Positions 46,001 to 58,689 of a stretch of DNA of 64,000 bases are shown here, piece by piece. The position numbers were made by a program, and so were the translations under genes. This DNA comes from Batrachochytrium dendrobatidis JAM81. Its lineage: Eukaryota > Chytridiomycota > Chytridiomycetes > Rhizophydiales. The DNA is taken from the NCBI RefSeq assembly GCF_000203795.2, contig NW_006281116.1:141195-205194 (forward strand), given 5' to 3'. Position 1 is the first letter of the stretch, and each line of letters opens with the position of its first letter. The notes under the pieces were generated by a model, which saw nothing but the letters and a program-made list of their open reading frames with translations, was not told the DNA's origin and made no database searches.

Positions 46001-49000
46001 TCCTGATCGACACTGGCATCTGAGCTTTTCAAATATCTGGAATTCAAAGTTCTTAATGCTTTTGCATTCTTGAGTTTCCCCAAACATAGCTTTGCTAAAG
46101 CAGGCCTTCTTAGTTTACAGCATATTTTGGCCATATTTTCCCAAACGCTCTGATTACGAATAAGCTTGATTGACTATAATAAAAAGGCATGATATAGCCA
46201 GAAAATACAAAACCAAGCGTTGTGTTTAAAATCTCGTCAGATTGATCGAAAATCATACTTTGTACACCAATAAATTGCATGCATTGTTTAAATACCTTAA
46301 CTGCTTCATCAACTCTTCCGTTGGATAAATTGTAGCTAAAATCTGTAATTGCTCGTATTACAGATGGCACCTCCTTTTCAACACCTATGTACTCTTGGCA
46401 TGAGCTGAACAATATATTTGATAGGCGTTCTGTTTTAAGGTCATGCTTCTATAAACATACTTGCATCAGTACGAAGCTTCCCTTTTGTACAAGTTTATAA
46501 CGAAATAGTATACTTTACTACCTGCTGGTATATTAGGTATGGAATTGACACTCCAATCAGTCGCTCGCATTTATCAGGGAATGAACTTGTATCTTTTACA
46601 ACAATTCCAAAATCTGTAGATACAAACAGTGAAGAAATCTGAAAAGCACATGTTAAATAAAGATTGATACAATGCTGTAGTAGCATATTAGCTCGAAACC
46701 CTACCTGAGGCTTATCCCCTGTGCCTATTCATTAAATTTACAACAATCTCAGTTATATGACATGGTTTGGTAGGCATTGCTTGTGCCATGCCAGCTTACC
46801 TTTATCCAGCTCACAAACTAAAACGCGTTGATCATCAGTGTCCCAAAACATATCTGTGATCTAAATAATTTATTCTAGTGTCAATATTTGGGACACAGAG
46901 CAATATTGATGCTATATAAGGCATATATTTAGGTTTTTACCTTGGATCCTTGAAATGTATATTCCAAAAGTTGACTTTTGTCGATGCAGTATATAATCAA
47001 CTTCAATGGATGTCCAATAACTATTAACACAATATTATTAGTATAGTAAACTTCAGCAACTGTTCAAATAAAATAAAAGCAGACTACTAGCCATTCAAGG
47101 CTACCATTGATTTGGTAGAATTTACAGAGAATAATCCAATGGTATCATTTGGTAGTACAGACTGTAGCAACCGAGAAATCATTAACCGAGTATCGCGTTG
47201 TCCGATATCATAGATATTTAGTGTGCATCCTCTTGTTAACTAGAATCAAAGTATACGCATCCAAATTTAATTAAATCAATTTTCCATATATAACTAAACG
47301 CCAATACCAAGTCAACTTACCAAAATGACTGACTGATCTGTAGCTAGTAAATGAGTAATGTCACCTTCCTCTACAGGAATTACCACCGTATTTTTCAAAA
47401 GACCTTGCAGTGTATATATATTAAGGTGGTTGTTTTCAGCAACAAACAAAAAATTTGAATTGACGGCAAACACTCCCGAGGCACTTGTGATCATTGGAAA
47501 GCTTGTACCCTTTTGCATTTGATCTATTTGCTCCAACAGGCAAACTTAGCACATTATCCTTACAATACACCATTGAAAATTAGAAAAAACTGCCCAATAC
47601 CTTCTAATAAATGGAGTTCAATTCCTTTCCCAGTGAGTACTGCCAATACCCCTTTTGCCACTTTAATATCCTTGATACTAGCTTGGATCGAAATTTGCAG
47701 AGGCTAAATGAATATGGTAATGCCATTGTCAAATGGTTGATTGTGATTTTAACATAGAGCATTATATTTTTCATTCTCCTACAACAATAAACACCAATAA
47801 TACTGCTTTAAAATAAACAAGCTTACCGTATCATTGTGCCGAACAATTTCCACTGAATTGATGTCTGACTGCATTGCTACAACCTCTGTTCCAGATATAG
47901 CCGACTTCAGTATTTGCTGGCGAATCATCTGAAATCCGAGTGCTTTTTGAACAGCCAAAATACTGCCATATTTTCCTGGTTTGAAAATCATCATCAGATT
48001 TGTATTTTGCAAGCCTTAAACAGTTACTATTTAGCCTTGAATAAAGCAATTTAACCTTACCCCACGACAGCGACACAATACTTCCACTTCCTAGATCAAA
48101 CTTGTGTATAGGCTAGCAATAGCAGAATTAGTGATGGAATACTAAGTATACTAGTCTTATACCACTACATTTACAAGTCAATGCATTAGAATAGTACCTC
48201 CCAAGTATGCGAATTTTCCGACACATTGGTACTGGCACTTGCTTGCCACAATACAACTATCCCATTGTCGGATCCGACTAACCGTTTTTTAAACCAAGAA
48301 AAAATATTACAAAACGATTTGTTTTAACACTACAGCAAACACCATTTTAAAAATCAAAGACTGTAATATATCATACCTGCCATTATTTGATGTCGAGTAT
48401 TGAATTGAAACGATCGATACACTGGCAACCCAAACTCTGATATTATATATAAAAGATTTTAGTGATTGTACATTACAAGACAAAGTCGCTGCTTTGTAAA
48501 ACAGTAGAATACCTGGTCTATCCAATGAGCATGTTTCCTCGTTCCAAACATTCCAAATTCGAACAGGACTGCCATTCACTGTCATTGCAAGCATACCCGG
48601 CTCAATCCAGGCAGATATCAAATTTATTCCCAGAGCTTTAAGCCCATTGCTAAGCTTCATCTAAAGCATAAAGGTTAATAAAAACTAGTGCGTGAGTTGG
48701 ATATCTAATCTTGGATGTAGTTACCGATGTATTTTGAGTCATCTTTCCATCTTGATCCAAATCGAACCGAGAAAGAATCAAGTCATCGCTTAGTACAAAC
48801 ATGGAATTATGGGTTCCGGAAATATAGAGAGAAACTATCGGTGATTTTAAAGAAGATACTTCTGTACAATGCCCAATATCATCGGCATAATATATGGATC
48901 CACTCTGACTTGCTATAAAAAACGGTGGCGAGTCTTTTTCACGATGTCTGCCATTGAAATAATTATAGTTGAAACATTCAACTCAGTTATTTTCGAGTCG

Positions 49001-49656
49001 AGCCATCGGAAACTACTCTGAGCAAATAATGTACCTCTCCAAACAAAGTCCACTGGAGGTTCGAAAAACACAGCAAACGATTTGACTTTTGAGTCGATAC
49101 TGAGACATTGTTGATAGGCGACCTCTTGTGTCGACTTTCCACACAACGACTGCACCTTCCTGTAAAATATCACTTGAGCGTTCTTACTGTATTAAGATCT
49201 AGATACGATTCCAAAAAACGATTTAAATACCTCATCTCCGCTAATAATCCTGTTTCCAAAAGAGTTCCACTCCAAACAGGTGATGCGACATTGGTGTATT
49301 TTTCCTTCGCGTAAGGTGCTTTCCATATCTACACACCATAGCCCGACAGTACCTACACGAACATGCCCAAATACTGTTAATGATATTGGTATAACTATGA
49401 CAAACACCGCATTCTGTAGTGTATTTTAGGTAGTCAAACCTCCATTCCAAGCCATTGCAAGTTGCTTTTTGGTGGGATGCCAAACCATTTTTGTTGGAAC
49501 CGAGTCTTTCTTGAGTGCAAGCGACTCGAGGTGTGTGCCTTCCTCATCATGTATCTGAATTTGACTATCGTGAAGTGATATTGCTTGCAAAGGAAGACTG
49601 GAGTGCACAGCAATATTTTGATATTCTCCATTTATCTGTTGTCCTGCAACCCACAT
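43059..49656 (-). CDS. IFT140: Intraflagellar transport protein 140 (IFT-A subunit)
   Basis: IFT-A component for retrograde transport in the flagellum. The N-terminal WD40 part: a lead-in MWVAGQQINGEYQNIAVHSS, KMVWHPTKKQLAMAWNGG, GTVGLWCVDMES, ITCLEWNSFGNRIISGDE, EGAVVVWK. A second beta-propeller follows (about 47.3-48.6 kb; ARIWNVWNEET-like, AIKVWK-like pieces across many introns). The C-terminal half is TPR-like helical pairs, for example ICFSQGSYYLACKQYTL, WWAQNAESHGDFTTATKYYK then [19 protein letters not shown], and GALTEAEKCLMKND. The protein ends DTVEDDF with TAA at 43059-43061. More than 20 introns. The WHPT ... SGDE ... VVVW order and the WWAQ TPR block match IFT140 rather than IFT172 or WDR19. 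The start is uncertain: the frame is open upstream of the 49656 ATG to an acceptor near 49724, so a 5' exon is likely. Confidence 0.85.
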
Positions 49657-50042
49657 CGTTTTTATTATTGGAAGTTGAACGTGTCGAGAAAAGCTTGAAG
49701 AACGTTTTGCAGTTGAAATCTACCAGATCAATTGTTTTCAGCCAAAACAAATTGATTATAATAGTCATGGCCACCTTGATAGAAACAAAAGCCTTTATAA
49801 GTGATGCACTTCAAACTAGCTTTATCTTTATATAATGAATGGCGAGCGTGAACTTGAATCTAATGAAATTACATTGACTCAATATATATGACTGGCTAGA
49901 TCTTGAGCTGAATTCCGCCTTGTAATTCAAATCAGACTTTTCCTTCAGCTGTTATATTTCAAAAGTTTAAATAGTGCATGTGGCAAGCATTGTTTTTTCC
50001 AGCCTTCATCGATTACTCGAGTGCTTTCAAAAGTTTGAATTC
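49657..50042. promoter_or_regulatory. Divergent promoter between IFT140 and the SepH-type kinase
   Basis: At most 386 bp between start codons. The left third may encode an upstream IFT140 exon. No recognised X-box or other ciliary regulatory element was seen by eye. Role inferred from position. Confidence 0.3.
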
Positions 50043-53000
50043 ATGTCAAGCAGATATCAACTTGGCGAATGTATAGGAAAAGGTGCGACGGCCAGTGTAT
50101 ATCGTGGACTAAACCTTCGTACTGGACACACTGTGGCAGTTAAGCAGCTCCGCCGACTGGACCTTCCTTCTCTGCAAGCCGAGCAGATTGCGGTATATGA
50201 TATTGCGATATTCTTGGGGTCGCAATCTATATGCTCCCCATTGCTAACCAGCATTCTCAAGGCAGTTGGAAATAGATTTACTAAAACAGCTTCGTCATCC
50301 CAACATTGTTGCTCTCTATGGATATGAAGAGAGCGGTGCATATCTAAACGTAATCATGGAACTATGCGAAAGCGGCTCGCTTCAAGAAACCATACGCAAG
50401 TTTGGTAAAATACCTGAAAAACTGGTAGCCTTGTATATGAGTCAGGTAGTATTACATTTTAATAGATGGATCACTAGTGGATCTGCATTGCCAATTGTGC
50501 TTCAGCTCAAAGTTTTTGATTTTTATAATAGGTATTGGCAGGTTTGGGATATCTGCATGGACAAGGCGTGATCCATAGAGATATTAAAAGTGCAGTAAGT
50601 AACGCTGTTTAGGCCAGTGTGATTTATGTAGGATTTACGTACTTACTGCAGCTTCAGAATATTTTATCTACCAAAGACGGATCAGTCAAGCTTGCTGATT
50701 TTGGAATAGCGATTAGACAGCAACTGAATGTTGTTGACGAAACAGTTGCTGGATCTGCATATTGGAGTAAATACTTATCTATATGGACACATACTATTAT
50801 CAACGGACACGCATTATTAATCTAATCATCTGCACGTTGCATTTATTTGGAGATGATAGTGGCACCAGAGGTAATTGAGCTTCAAGGTGCGAGCACAACA
50901 TCAGATATTTGGAGTGTTGGATGCACCTCGATTGAACTCTTTACCGGACATCCGCCATATCACGAGCTTGCTCCTGTCTCGGCGTTGTTTCGTATTGTTA
51001 GTGATGATCATCCACCGATACCATTGGAGGCATCACAGGTAAGCGATTCAATACATCAATGTCATTTACATATTTTACTGACAATGTGAAGCTTTTTATA
51101 AACTTTTTGATTGAATGTTTTCAACGAGATCCTCATTTACGCATTTCAGCAAACAACTTATGCAAACACACATGGCTAAATCAAATGAAGGTAGTGTAGT
51201 TTGACCCTGCTCGGATCAATTTTAATCATGGCAGACTGAGCTCAAGTTTATCACAATCTAGCATTCAACACCACACTTTAAACATATTGAACAAAGTAGC
51301 ATTCAAGACGAAAATGTATCGCATAGAACATCACATGCTGCGTTTGATCTTGAAGACTTTGTAGAGTTACCCAATGACGGTGATGATTTTGAAGCCGCCT
51401 TTGACTCTCCTTTTGGGGAACTGACGCTTTCAAAAACAAATCATGTACGTATATTTTCATGCTTGAAAACATTTGATTTGTTCATTTTAACGTTGTCATA
51501 CTGGAGACTAGGAAGATGCACGATTAGCACACGAGTCTTTTGATCCATTTGCTGATATTGAGTCAAGTCCTCTTTTATCTGGTTTTTCGTATGAAGACAC
51601 GCATAGTATTTCCGAAAAAGGCAATCCCACTATATCTAAAACTGGTGATAGTCCAGGTTTGTCATGTATGGCTATTTAACTATACTGCAATATATGAGGT
51701 CATATGGATCAGTCGTGTATCAACTCTTTATCTGATTGATCTATTGGTAGATATTTATCAACTAGCACAGACCTATTTAGATGAGGGTAAACTCTCATTA
51801 TTTATTGATTTGGTGGAGTATCAAGGCAACAGTCGTATTATACGTATTGGTATTGCAGACGCCTGTATAAAAGTACGAGCCGATCAATTGAATGAGTCAA
51901 TTTTATACCATGCTTTTTAATCCCACTGATAAAAATGGTTATATAGTTTGTGATTGCTGCTACAGAAAACAGACAGCATCAACGTCGCCTACAAAATCAA
52001 GTGGTCACGTTTTTGATTTGTTTTATTGGCAAAAAGCCGTTTTGGTCGTTTATGGAAGATGCAGAATCCTGTCTGGCCTATTGTCATTTACTGGGTCGTA
52101 TAATTGTTCTTGCACCAATCACTTCATTGCTACACGCGCGAGCGATAATAAATCTAATTGTCCAGAGCAAAGACAAATATGCAACCATTATACTCACATA
52201 TATTCATCTGTCTTTGAAATCGCAGGTATGTTCATGTTCAATTGAATAGTGCATATTTAATTTTTAAAATAGATAAACGTTGAGTTTTTTGTAGATGGGC
52301 GAATTCAAGCATGAACTTCATAGACTGTTGATACGAATGAGATTGCCTCGTATACTTTTAAAGATAGCCGAAAACTCCTACTCCAAAAACGATGGTCACT
52401 TGTTATTCTCTTCACGGTTTGCACTAATGATACTGCTAGATATCTCTCAAGCTGACCAGTTTCGAGAAATTATGGGCTCGGATACTTTTATTAGAGGTAC
52501 AAAAGAGTTTGCTGCTTGAGTTTGAATTTTCAGGGCGGTGGTTTATTAGCTTTGTGGTTGCGACACTTATATATCCTGCATATATTTATTTGACCTTGTA
52601 GCCATTTTGGAAATGATTCCGCATTTACATGCTGACCTTATGGTTACATGTCTAAAGATTATTAAAAATCTTTGCCAGCAACCCGCACTTTTGGATCCAG
52701 TTGCCAAGGCAGGCGGAGTCTCTGTATTGTGTGGCATTCTTTGGAGACAGAGTAGCTGCCTTACCAATGTAAGTTTAGCTGTTTAGTATTTATTATTTTG
52801 TAGCGATCGCTTTTACTGACTGTTAAATCGATATCTAGCAAGATGTCCAGAATCAGATTCTCAGCTCGCTTTCCAGTCTGATAAAGATGAATGTAGAGAG
52901 ACAGGAACAAGCTATTCTTGCTGGGATAAGTCCATACTTAAGAGAGTTGTCAATCTCATGCAACAGCGCAAGACAATTTGCTATTCCAATGCTATGTGAA

Positions 53001-53610
53001 CTTGCTCATGGCAGTTCAAAAAGTCGAGATGCTCTATGGATAAGTGACTCCATATCTGTTTTGGCATCATTAATGGTCAGCGATATTGTATGGCGAGCAA
53101 GTGCTTTTGAAGCCATATTATTTTGGTGAGGGTATAACTTTTAAGCTACTGGCGCCATAGTGTCAATAGTAATCATGGCAGCATATTAATTCATATTTCA
53201 ATAGGCTTTCAAAAGATCAAGAAAGAATAGAGAGTGCTTTAATATCTAGCCCGTGTATATCAAGCATTCCATCCTTTCTATTGCACACTGTAGCTTCTGA
53301 AAATGAGAAGATTGCTGGAAATATTCTACAGCTAATTGCATGCTCAGAAAGACTTGCACTCAGACTTGTTGAAGCAGGACTGGTATCTGCTGTTCACGAT
53401 GCCCTGATGCACAACCCCTCAACTCAGGCATCCATTTTTCTTTTGAAGATTCTGGAGCACATGATGCATACTGCGCATCTTGAGCCATCTTTTGGTTCTC
53501 AGTATCAAGCAAGCGAGCTTTATCGTGTTATAGAAAAGTATCTTGCCAGTCCTTCATTGGTGGTTCAACAGCTTGCTAGACGCATACTATTGAAGCTACC
53601 CAAAGTATAA
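50043..53610 (+). CDS. Septation/mitotic-exit protein kinase (Cdc7/Cdc15/SepH type, MAP3K-epsilon-like)
   Basis: STE-group kinase that in fungi triggers septation downstream of the Tem1/Spg1 GTPase. The ATG at 50043 gives [20 protein letters not shown] (Gly loop), AVKQLRR (Lys), [73 protein letters not shown] (catalytic loop), VKLADFGIA (DFG), AGSAYW then [10 protein letters not shown] (APE), [20 protein letters not shown]. The segment around [16 protein letters not shown] is typical of Cdc7/SepH. The kinase domain is split by five short introns. After an acidic linker the C-terminal half (about 51.7-53.6 kb) is ARM/HEAT-like helices ([20 protein letters not shown] ... [20 protein letters not shown]), as in MAP3K-epsilon and SepH proteins. 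TAA at 53608-53610. Confidence 0.9.
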
Positions 53611-54397
53611 CGATCCCCTATTTTCACCTGGCAACTCATCCATAAACGATCAAGAAATTTGGAACGAAATTTAAAGTTTGACTAATTTCGCTAAAGCCAA
53701 TAGTATTTACTGCGGTAATCGTAATGAATATGTTACTTGGTCTATTGATTTACAGTCATATTCACGTAAAATGAAATATTATTTCGCAGTTACTTCCTTT
53801 AGCTTTCTGCAAAATAAACAATGATTAAATATTCGTTGTTTTCCTACTACAAATTGACTAATAGGCACATCCAATTCAATAAACAATGACCATCATACAG
53901 AATCAAACCGATATTATCTCTTTAACATACGCATAAACTGTACGATCAAGAAGTTTTGAATCAGACTCACTGATTGCCACCTTGATATTGGGTTTGACTG
54001 TTTCCAATACAACCCCTCTTTGTTGTATCCTAAAATATCTCAGATACGTTCTAGTTCAAGAAAATAATGATGGCACACCTCAGGAATTTAACGGTTATTT
54101 TCATGGCAATATTGTAATGTTTGATTTGTAAAAAAGGGGATTGACCATTTGCTCTATACAAAATAAGTAGAGAAGAAAGGTCAAACTTTGTCAAGGAGCT
54201 CAGACACTCTTGTTAGTTTCATTTTACGTGAATACGGCTGTAATATCAATTGAAACTATAATTTACAGTAAACGTTTACAAGCTCTAGGAACTCGACTGT
54301 ATGCTTGATTTATTGTATTACGATATACTAGATATTTCTAAATCAAAATCGCTTATTGTTAAAAAGAGCAGTTTATTGGCGTTTCATTTTATCTATA
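53611..54397. other. Intergenic region containing MITE copy 7
   Basis: About 790 bp between two plus-strand genes; MITE copy 7 fills most of it. The rest should hold the kinase 3' UTR and the promoter of the next gene. Nothing else was recognised. Confidence 0.5.
53753..54240. mobile_element. MITE copy 7, intact termini
   Basis: 488-bp element flanked by TA (53751-53752 and 54241-54242). The termini are near-perfect inverted repeats of at least 24 bp: CAGTCATATTCACGTAAAAT at the left, and CAGCCGTATTCACGTAAAAT at the right on the other strand, both continuing GAAA. Only two terminal mismatches. No ORF that could be a transposase. This is the best-preserved copy and defines the family ends. 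Confidence 0.85.
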
Positions 54398-56078
54398 ATG
54401 TCGCATGAATCTCAGCTGCGAGCACAGAATATCGTCCTTAAACGTGCCTTGCTTGACCACCAGCAGCAGCAGATTCAGCTAAACGATAGGATTCTTCAAC
54501 TTGAGAACTTACAGGTATTACTGACTTGTACTAATTTATGCAAATATATCCAGAAAGTCTAATACTCGTCTTGGTTTATTACACCAGAAGGCACACCAAC
54601 TGAATGGATCCCTCGCTGAGCGCAAGGTTAGCAATTGAGCAATATGTACATTTCAGATAATATATATTGCTGACTGACGCATGGGTTAGAACACCTATGG
54701 AGACCAATTAAAAAGAATGTCTTTGCTTGCTTCTATTTTCTGGACGGAGCCACTATCCATGGCATTCTGTAAGCAAATGTACTTGGACGCACTCCAAACC
54801 TCTGACTTGGGCATCAAGCTTTGTCAAAAAGAATTAAAGTGCGAGAGCCTATTGTTTTCGCTCTTCAGCTATGTTGATGCTATTGCTACAGCATTGAAAC
54901 TTCAAGGATATCCATTAAAATCAGCTACACCAGATTGTGTCGATTTTATGAATTTGACAACTTGTATGAAGATCAGAACCATTCGTCTCTGTTTTGCAAA
55001 AGCCAACGAATGCAATGCTACTAGAATTAGGCAACAAGGTTTGAGCCATGCAATTCACCTTGTTACTTACGATATCAACATTATTCTAGACAGCCTCGAA
55101 AGCAATATTCAATTGCAAGGTATTTAGCTTTGAATGGATGGTTACCATCACACAACATACTCTAATCAACTATGTTTTTGCAGAGACTCAACTCTCAAAG
55201 TGTATTGCAGAACGAGTAGAGTTTCGATCGCTAAATCTGCTTGCACAACTTCATCGCAAGATCAACTGCAAGTACTCGCTACCTGCTGTATAATACTATA
55301 CTGCGGATCGTGTAATGTTAATTTTAGTTATTTTGTAGCCTTGTATATTGTTTGGATGGCTTGTAAATGTCTTTCGCAAGAGCTTGATAATAGCGCATTG
55401 GTTTTACCTCTAGGTATTGCTTTTATTAAGAAGGCTGCTTATCTCTATCATTTAGTTTACTTTGTATCTACGCTGTTTATACTTTAGCTATGGATAGCAG
55501 CCCATCATATTGGAGACACATCATGTCAGAACTCTGCTGGGACAAGCTACAAGAAGACCCTCAAGTGGTATGTAAATACTAATAATGCAACGCAATCTCT
55601 TTAGCTACCAATTATTATTCATGTATCTAAACTTTTTTGATTAGCATTTTCTGTTGTCTATTTGGGAAAAATTAAATGGTATGTACTCTGCTGCCGATTG
55701 CTGTGGTTTCTAGAATGTATGTTTAGTAATACAATCTTTGATACTATTCAACTAGGTCATTTAAAGACAGTCTCTTATCACGCCACAACCTCACACGCAG
55801 AAACATTTCCAACACTGCAAAAGGACAAAGCTGATGAATTTCCAAACGACAGCTCCGACTCGTTAGAAAAAGTAGAAAATACGGCCACGCTTCAGATTAC
55901 AGTTGGGAATGAACACGCATTCAATGTATTGGATTCTTTGCCAGTGTCGTTACAAAACACAGTCGATATCTACAAGGAAAAAACTATTTCGAATTTTCAG
56001 GAAGCACCATTGAATGCCATTAGAATCCAGCAACTGTCCGTTGCTTTGGAAAAACTTCATTCCAAACTGTCAAATTGA
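54398..56078 (+). CDS. Dynactin p150Glued C-terminal-like coiled-coil protein, no CAP-Gly domain
   Basis: Exons at 54398-54514, about 54588-54626, 54690 to about 55122, about 55183 onward, about 55337-55414, about 55489-55568, about 55645-55676 and about 55757-56078 join in one frame. The N-terminus is a short coiled coil (SQLRAQNIVLKRALLDHQQQ then QIQLNDRILQLENLQ). Next is KRMSLLASIFWTEPLSM, LKCESLLFSLFSYVDAIATA, SHAIHLVTYDINIILDSLES, RSLNLLAQLHRKI, IVWMACKCLSQELDNSALVL, and a Ser/Thr-rich end (LSVALEKLHSKLSN). The order of blocks (LL..F.P, LxFSLxxxxxA, DIxxxLDxxE, W....L.....L..PL) resembles the dynactin domain of p150Glued, which binds dynein partners. PPP1R21 (KLRAQ motif) is an alternative from the first 30 residues. 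No microtubule-binding CAP-Gly region lies upstream; a MITE occupies that space. Assignment is tentative. Confidence 0.4.
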
Positions 56079-57689
56079 TTATGGTTTTTGTAGTTAAAAT
56101 ATCCATTGTTAAATGCATCTGCGTGCTGCTTACGTTTGGTTGGCATTTGAAGGCACCGAATTCCTATCCAGCCATCTACACAACAGCAATATATTGTGCT
56201 TCTACTTTTTAAATAAACGAGACTTCCCTGCAATGTACTCTTGTAATCAGGAAGCCCAATTTCTTTTTGAGTAGCTGGTGATAGCGGGGCTTCTATGTCT
56301 ATAAGCTTACAGATTTCACCTCGGAACATGGTAGTAAGTGGAAACTGTCGTATAGCATAGTTGTAGAAAATTTAAAACAGATAATAAAATAGCAAGGCAT
56401 AAGCAACACAAACCATCAGTTCTGAAACTGTATAAATCAAAAGATAAACCCTACCCTTGAGCTAATCGCACGATGCAATGAATAAATCTGCTCTGCCTTT
56501 TGCTTATTCCAATTTATCACTGCTGCACTTTTTTCAAGCCGTGGAGCATAAGTAACCAAAGATTCATCTTGAGTAAGTGCGTGCTTTTGCAGCTCATCCA
56601 AATGCTCTATTGTGTCAATCAAAGCATCTCCGCCATGTATTGCAAGCATGTTATGTAGATCCTCAAAGTATAAATTTGTTGGAATGGACTGTGATTGGTT
56701 TGTATAAAAGGAGAATTCATAAACTGCATTAGAATACAGTCCTAGTTATTGACTACAGAACAAAAATATGCCTACAATGTGCGTTTGCTTTAAAATTCTG
56801 CCTGCATCAAATCTTTTAGGGCTGAGTTCTATGACTGAAATTCCAGTTTCATTATCTCCATTCAAAATTGTATACTGTATAGGAGATGACCCTCTGTATC
56901 TAAAATGGCATTATTAAATTCAAAACTACAAAAATCTAAGATTGAATATCGGCAGCTTACTTTGGTAGCAGAGAAGGATGAACGTTGATGGCAGCAATCT
57001 TAAACTCGTGTATGATATGACGAGGCAAAAAATAGCCAAATGACACAACCACTGCAATGTCATATGCTTCGCCAGAAGGTAACTCGGGTAGCTAAACAGT
57101 ATATCAATAGACTTTCATAAGCGAACCAAGAAATCGATTGAATTTAAAAATGCATCTCACCTGCCATCCTGCAAGAGATTTGGGCGGTGCATCCACACAT
57201 TGAATACCATTCTGTTTACAAAAGCGCTTTAAAGGCACTGGAAAATATATAATTTTATGCTATGAATTATTACCAAATTGGAACTATTGGCAAATGATTG
57301 AATATGATAGAGTAGCTCAACTGACCTTCTTGATTTGTGACAATTTTTGCCTTCAAATTATCTGGAGGTGTGACTACTTGAATATTTTTTATGATTGATT
57401 CTGAGAGATTGTTAGACAGCAATCAAGACAAAGTACAACAACATTTAAACCACTATTCACCTCGTTTAGTCAAAAGTGATTTGAAACATGCTACCGAGAA
57501 GTTATCAGTGCCAAAGTATAGGATATTGTATCGACTTGAAAATGTGGAACTTTGCGAAAAAAGACGACTTTTAGTTGTTAAAAGGTTGGTAATAGATATT
57601 GTATGTCGAAGCTTTCTAGAATCTTGGTAAAATAAAACATGCTTCAAAGTACAAAGGCATCTGAGGCGGTCAGCTGCAGAAAACGGCAT
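56057..57689 (-). CDS. FMT1: Mitochondrial methionyl-tRNA formyltransferase
   Basis: Formylates initiator Met-tRNA for mitochondrial translation. The ATG at 57689 gives a basic leader (MPFSAADRLRCLCTLKHVLF ... TKSRLFSQSSTFSS), consistent with mitochondrial import. The formyltransferase fold begins NILYFGTDNFSVACFKSLL. Later exons read VVTPPDNLKAKIVTNQE, VPLKRFCKQNGIQ, YDIAVVVSFGYFLPRHII, then AAINVHPSLLPKYRGSSPIQ with the conserved N-x-H-x-S-L-L-P-x-Y-R-G motif, and GDNETGISVIELSPKRFDAG. The C-terminal domain includes LAIHGGDALIDTIEHLDELQ, SAAVINWNKQKAEQIYSLHR, and a final exon starting MFRGEICKLIDIEAPLS. TGA at 56057-56059, inside the last exon of the opposite gene. FMT versus other formyltransferases is decided by the HPSLLPKYRG context and C-terminal domain. 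Confidence 0.9.
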
Positions 57690-58689
57690 TGGTTAGCTTG
57701 TAACGCCTTTATTCCTAGATCAATAGAAATGGGTTAGATTCTATTGGCAAGTTGCAAAATCATTTCCAGTCACGTTATAAATCTATTGGCCATTTGAGAC
57801 CAAAGCTAAATACCTAAACTACAGCCATATTCACGTAAAATGTAGCACTTTGTATCTAGTGTTAGTATCTCCGATACAAAGTAACAATATTTACTGACCT
57901 AACATTTGTCAAAGTTATTGAAGTTTGATGTTTATGTTAAAATATTAAAAAGTATTTTATTTTAGTGTTTCATTTTATGAATGCACGTTTATAAATAAAT
58001 ATCTTGCTAATCTTGAATCTTTTTATCTCAAGGCTTTATCAATTACTATCTATATTACTAGTTCAGTTACTAAACACTTTAAGAAATATTTTCAGCTATT
58101 AAATACTGAGTAGATCTGTTGATTTTGATTAACGAGCACTTTCGACATCAAATAGGCTCTCTTTTGGATTATTCAACTGTTTATCTTATATTATCTCCAA
58201 ACCCAAAATCATTTCAACATGAGGCATCGAATAATACCAATTTTTAACCTTCAATTACTGCTAAATTGTGATCATAGCTGTCATACTATTTATTGGATAT
58301 GTGCAATCTTGGACAAAAATATTGCATGAATAGTAATTAGCCTGCAAGTTTGAATTGTTATGAAACTCAGTGTTGGATTCATACTTCAAACAAATTAGCG
58401 TCAAAGTAGCAACAATACTCGCATTCAGTTTTAATTCCATTCGTGATTGAGATCATCTTTGGTAATGAATGGCAAATGAATCCCAAGCAAGCATATCTGT
58501 CAACATACTTGGTTCAAAGTATTTGCAGTGTCTTGTTGGCGAATCGATTTTTTAAAATATTGGTGTCACTTGATAGTCTATCCAGTAAAGTGTCCCTGTT
58601 GTTGGGTTGCGTTTAAACCAACGGATGATCAGTGATGTTTGGTATCAGTCATGGTACTCGCAGCGATATACCATATTGCACTCTTGACA
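57690..58689. other. Intergenic region with MITE copy 8
   Basis: About 1 kb upstream of FMT1, holding its promoter and MITE copy 8. The stretch 57990-58689 is AT-rich with no coding signal, RNA gene or repeat recognised. Confidence 0.5.
57822..57990. mobile_element. MITE copy 8, short degenerate copy
   Basis: Left terminus CAGCCATATTCACGTAAAATG follows TA at 57820-57821. A degenerate right end, CATTTTATGAATGCACGTTT, ends near 57990. At about 169 bp it would be a strongly deleted copy; the right boundary is tentative. It lies about 130 bp upstream of the FMT1 start. Confidence 0.55.
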
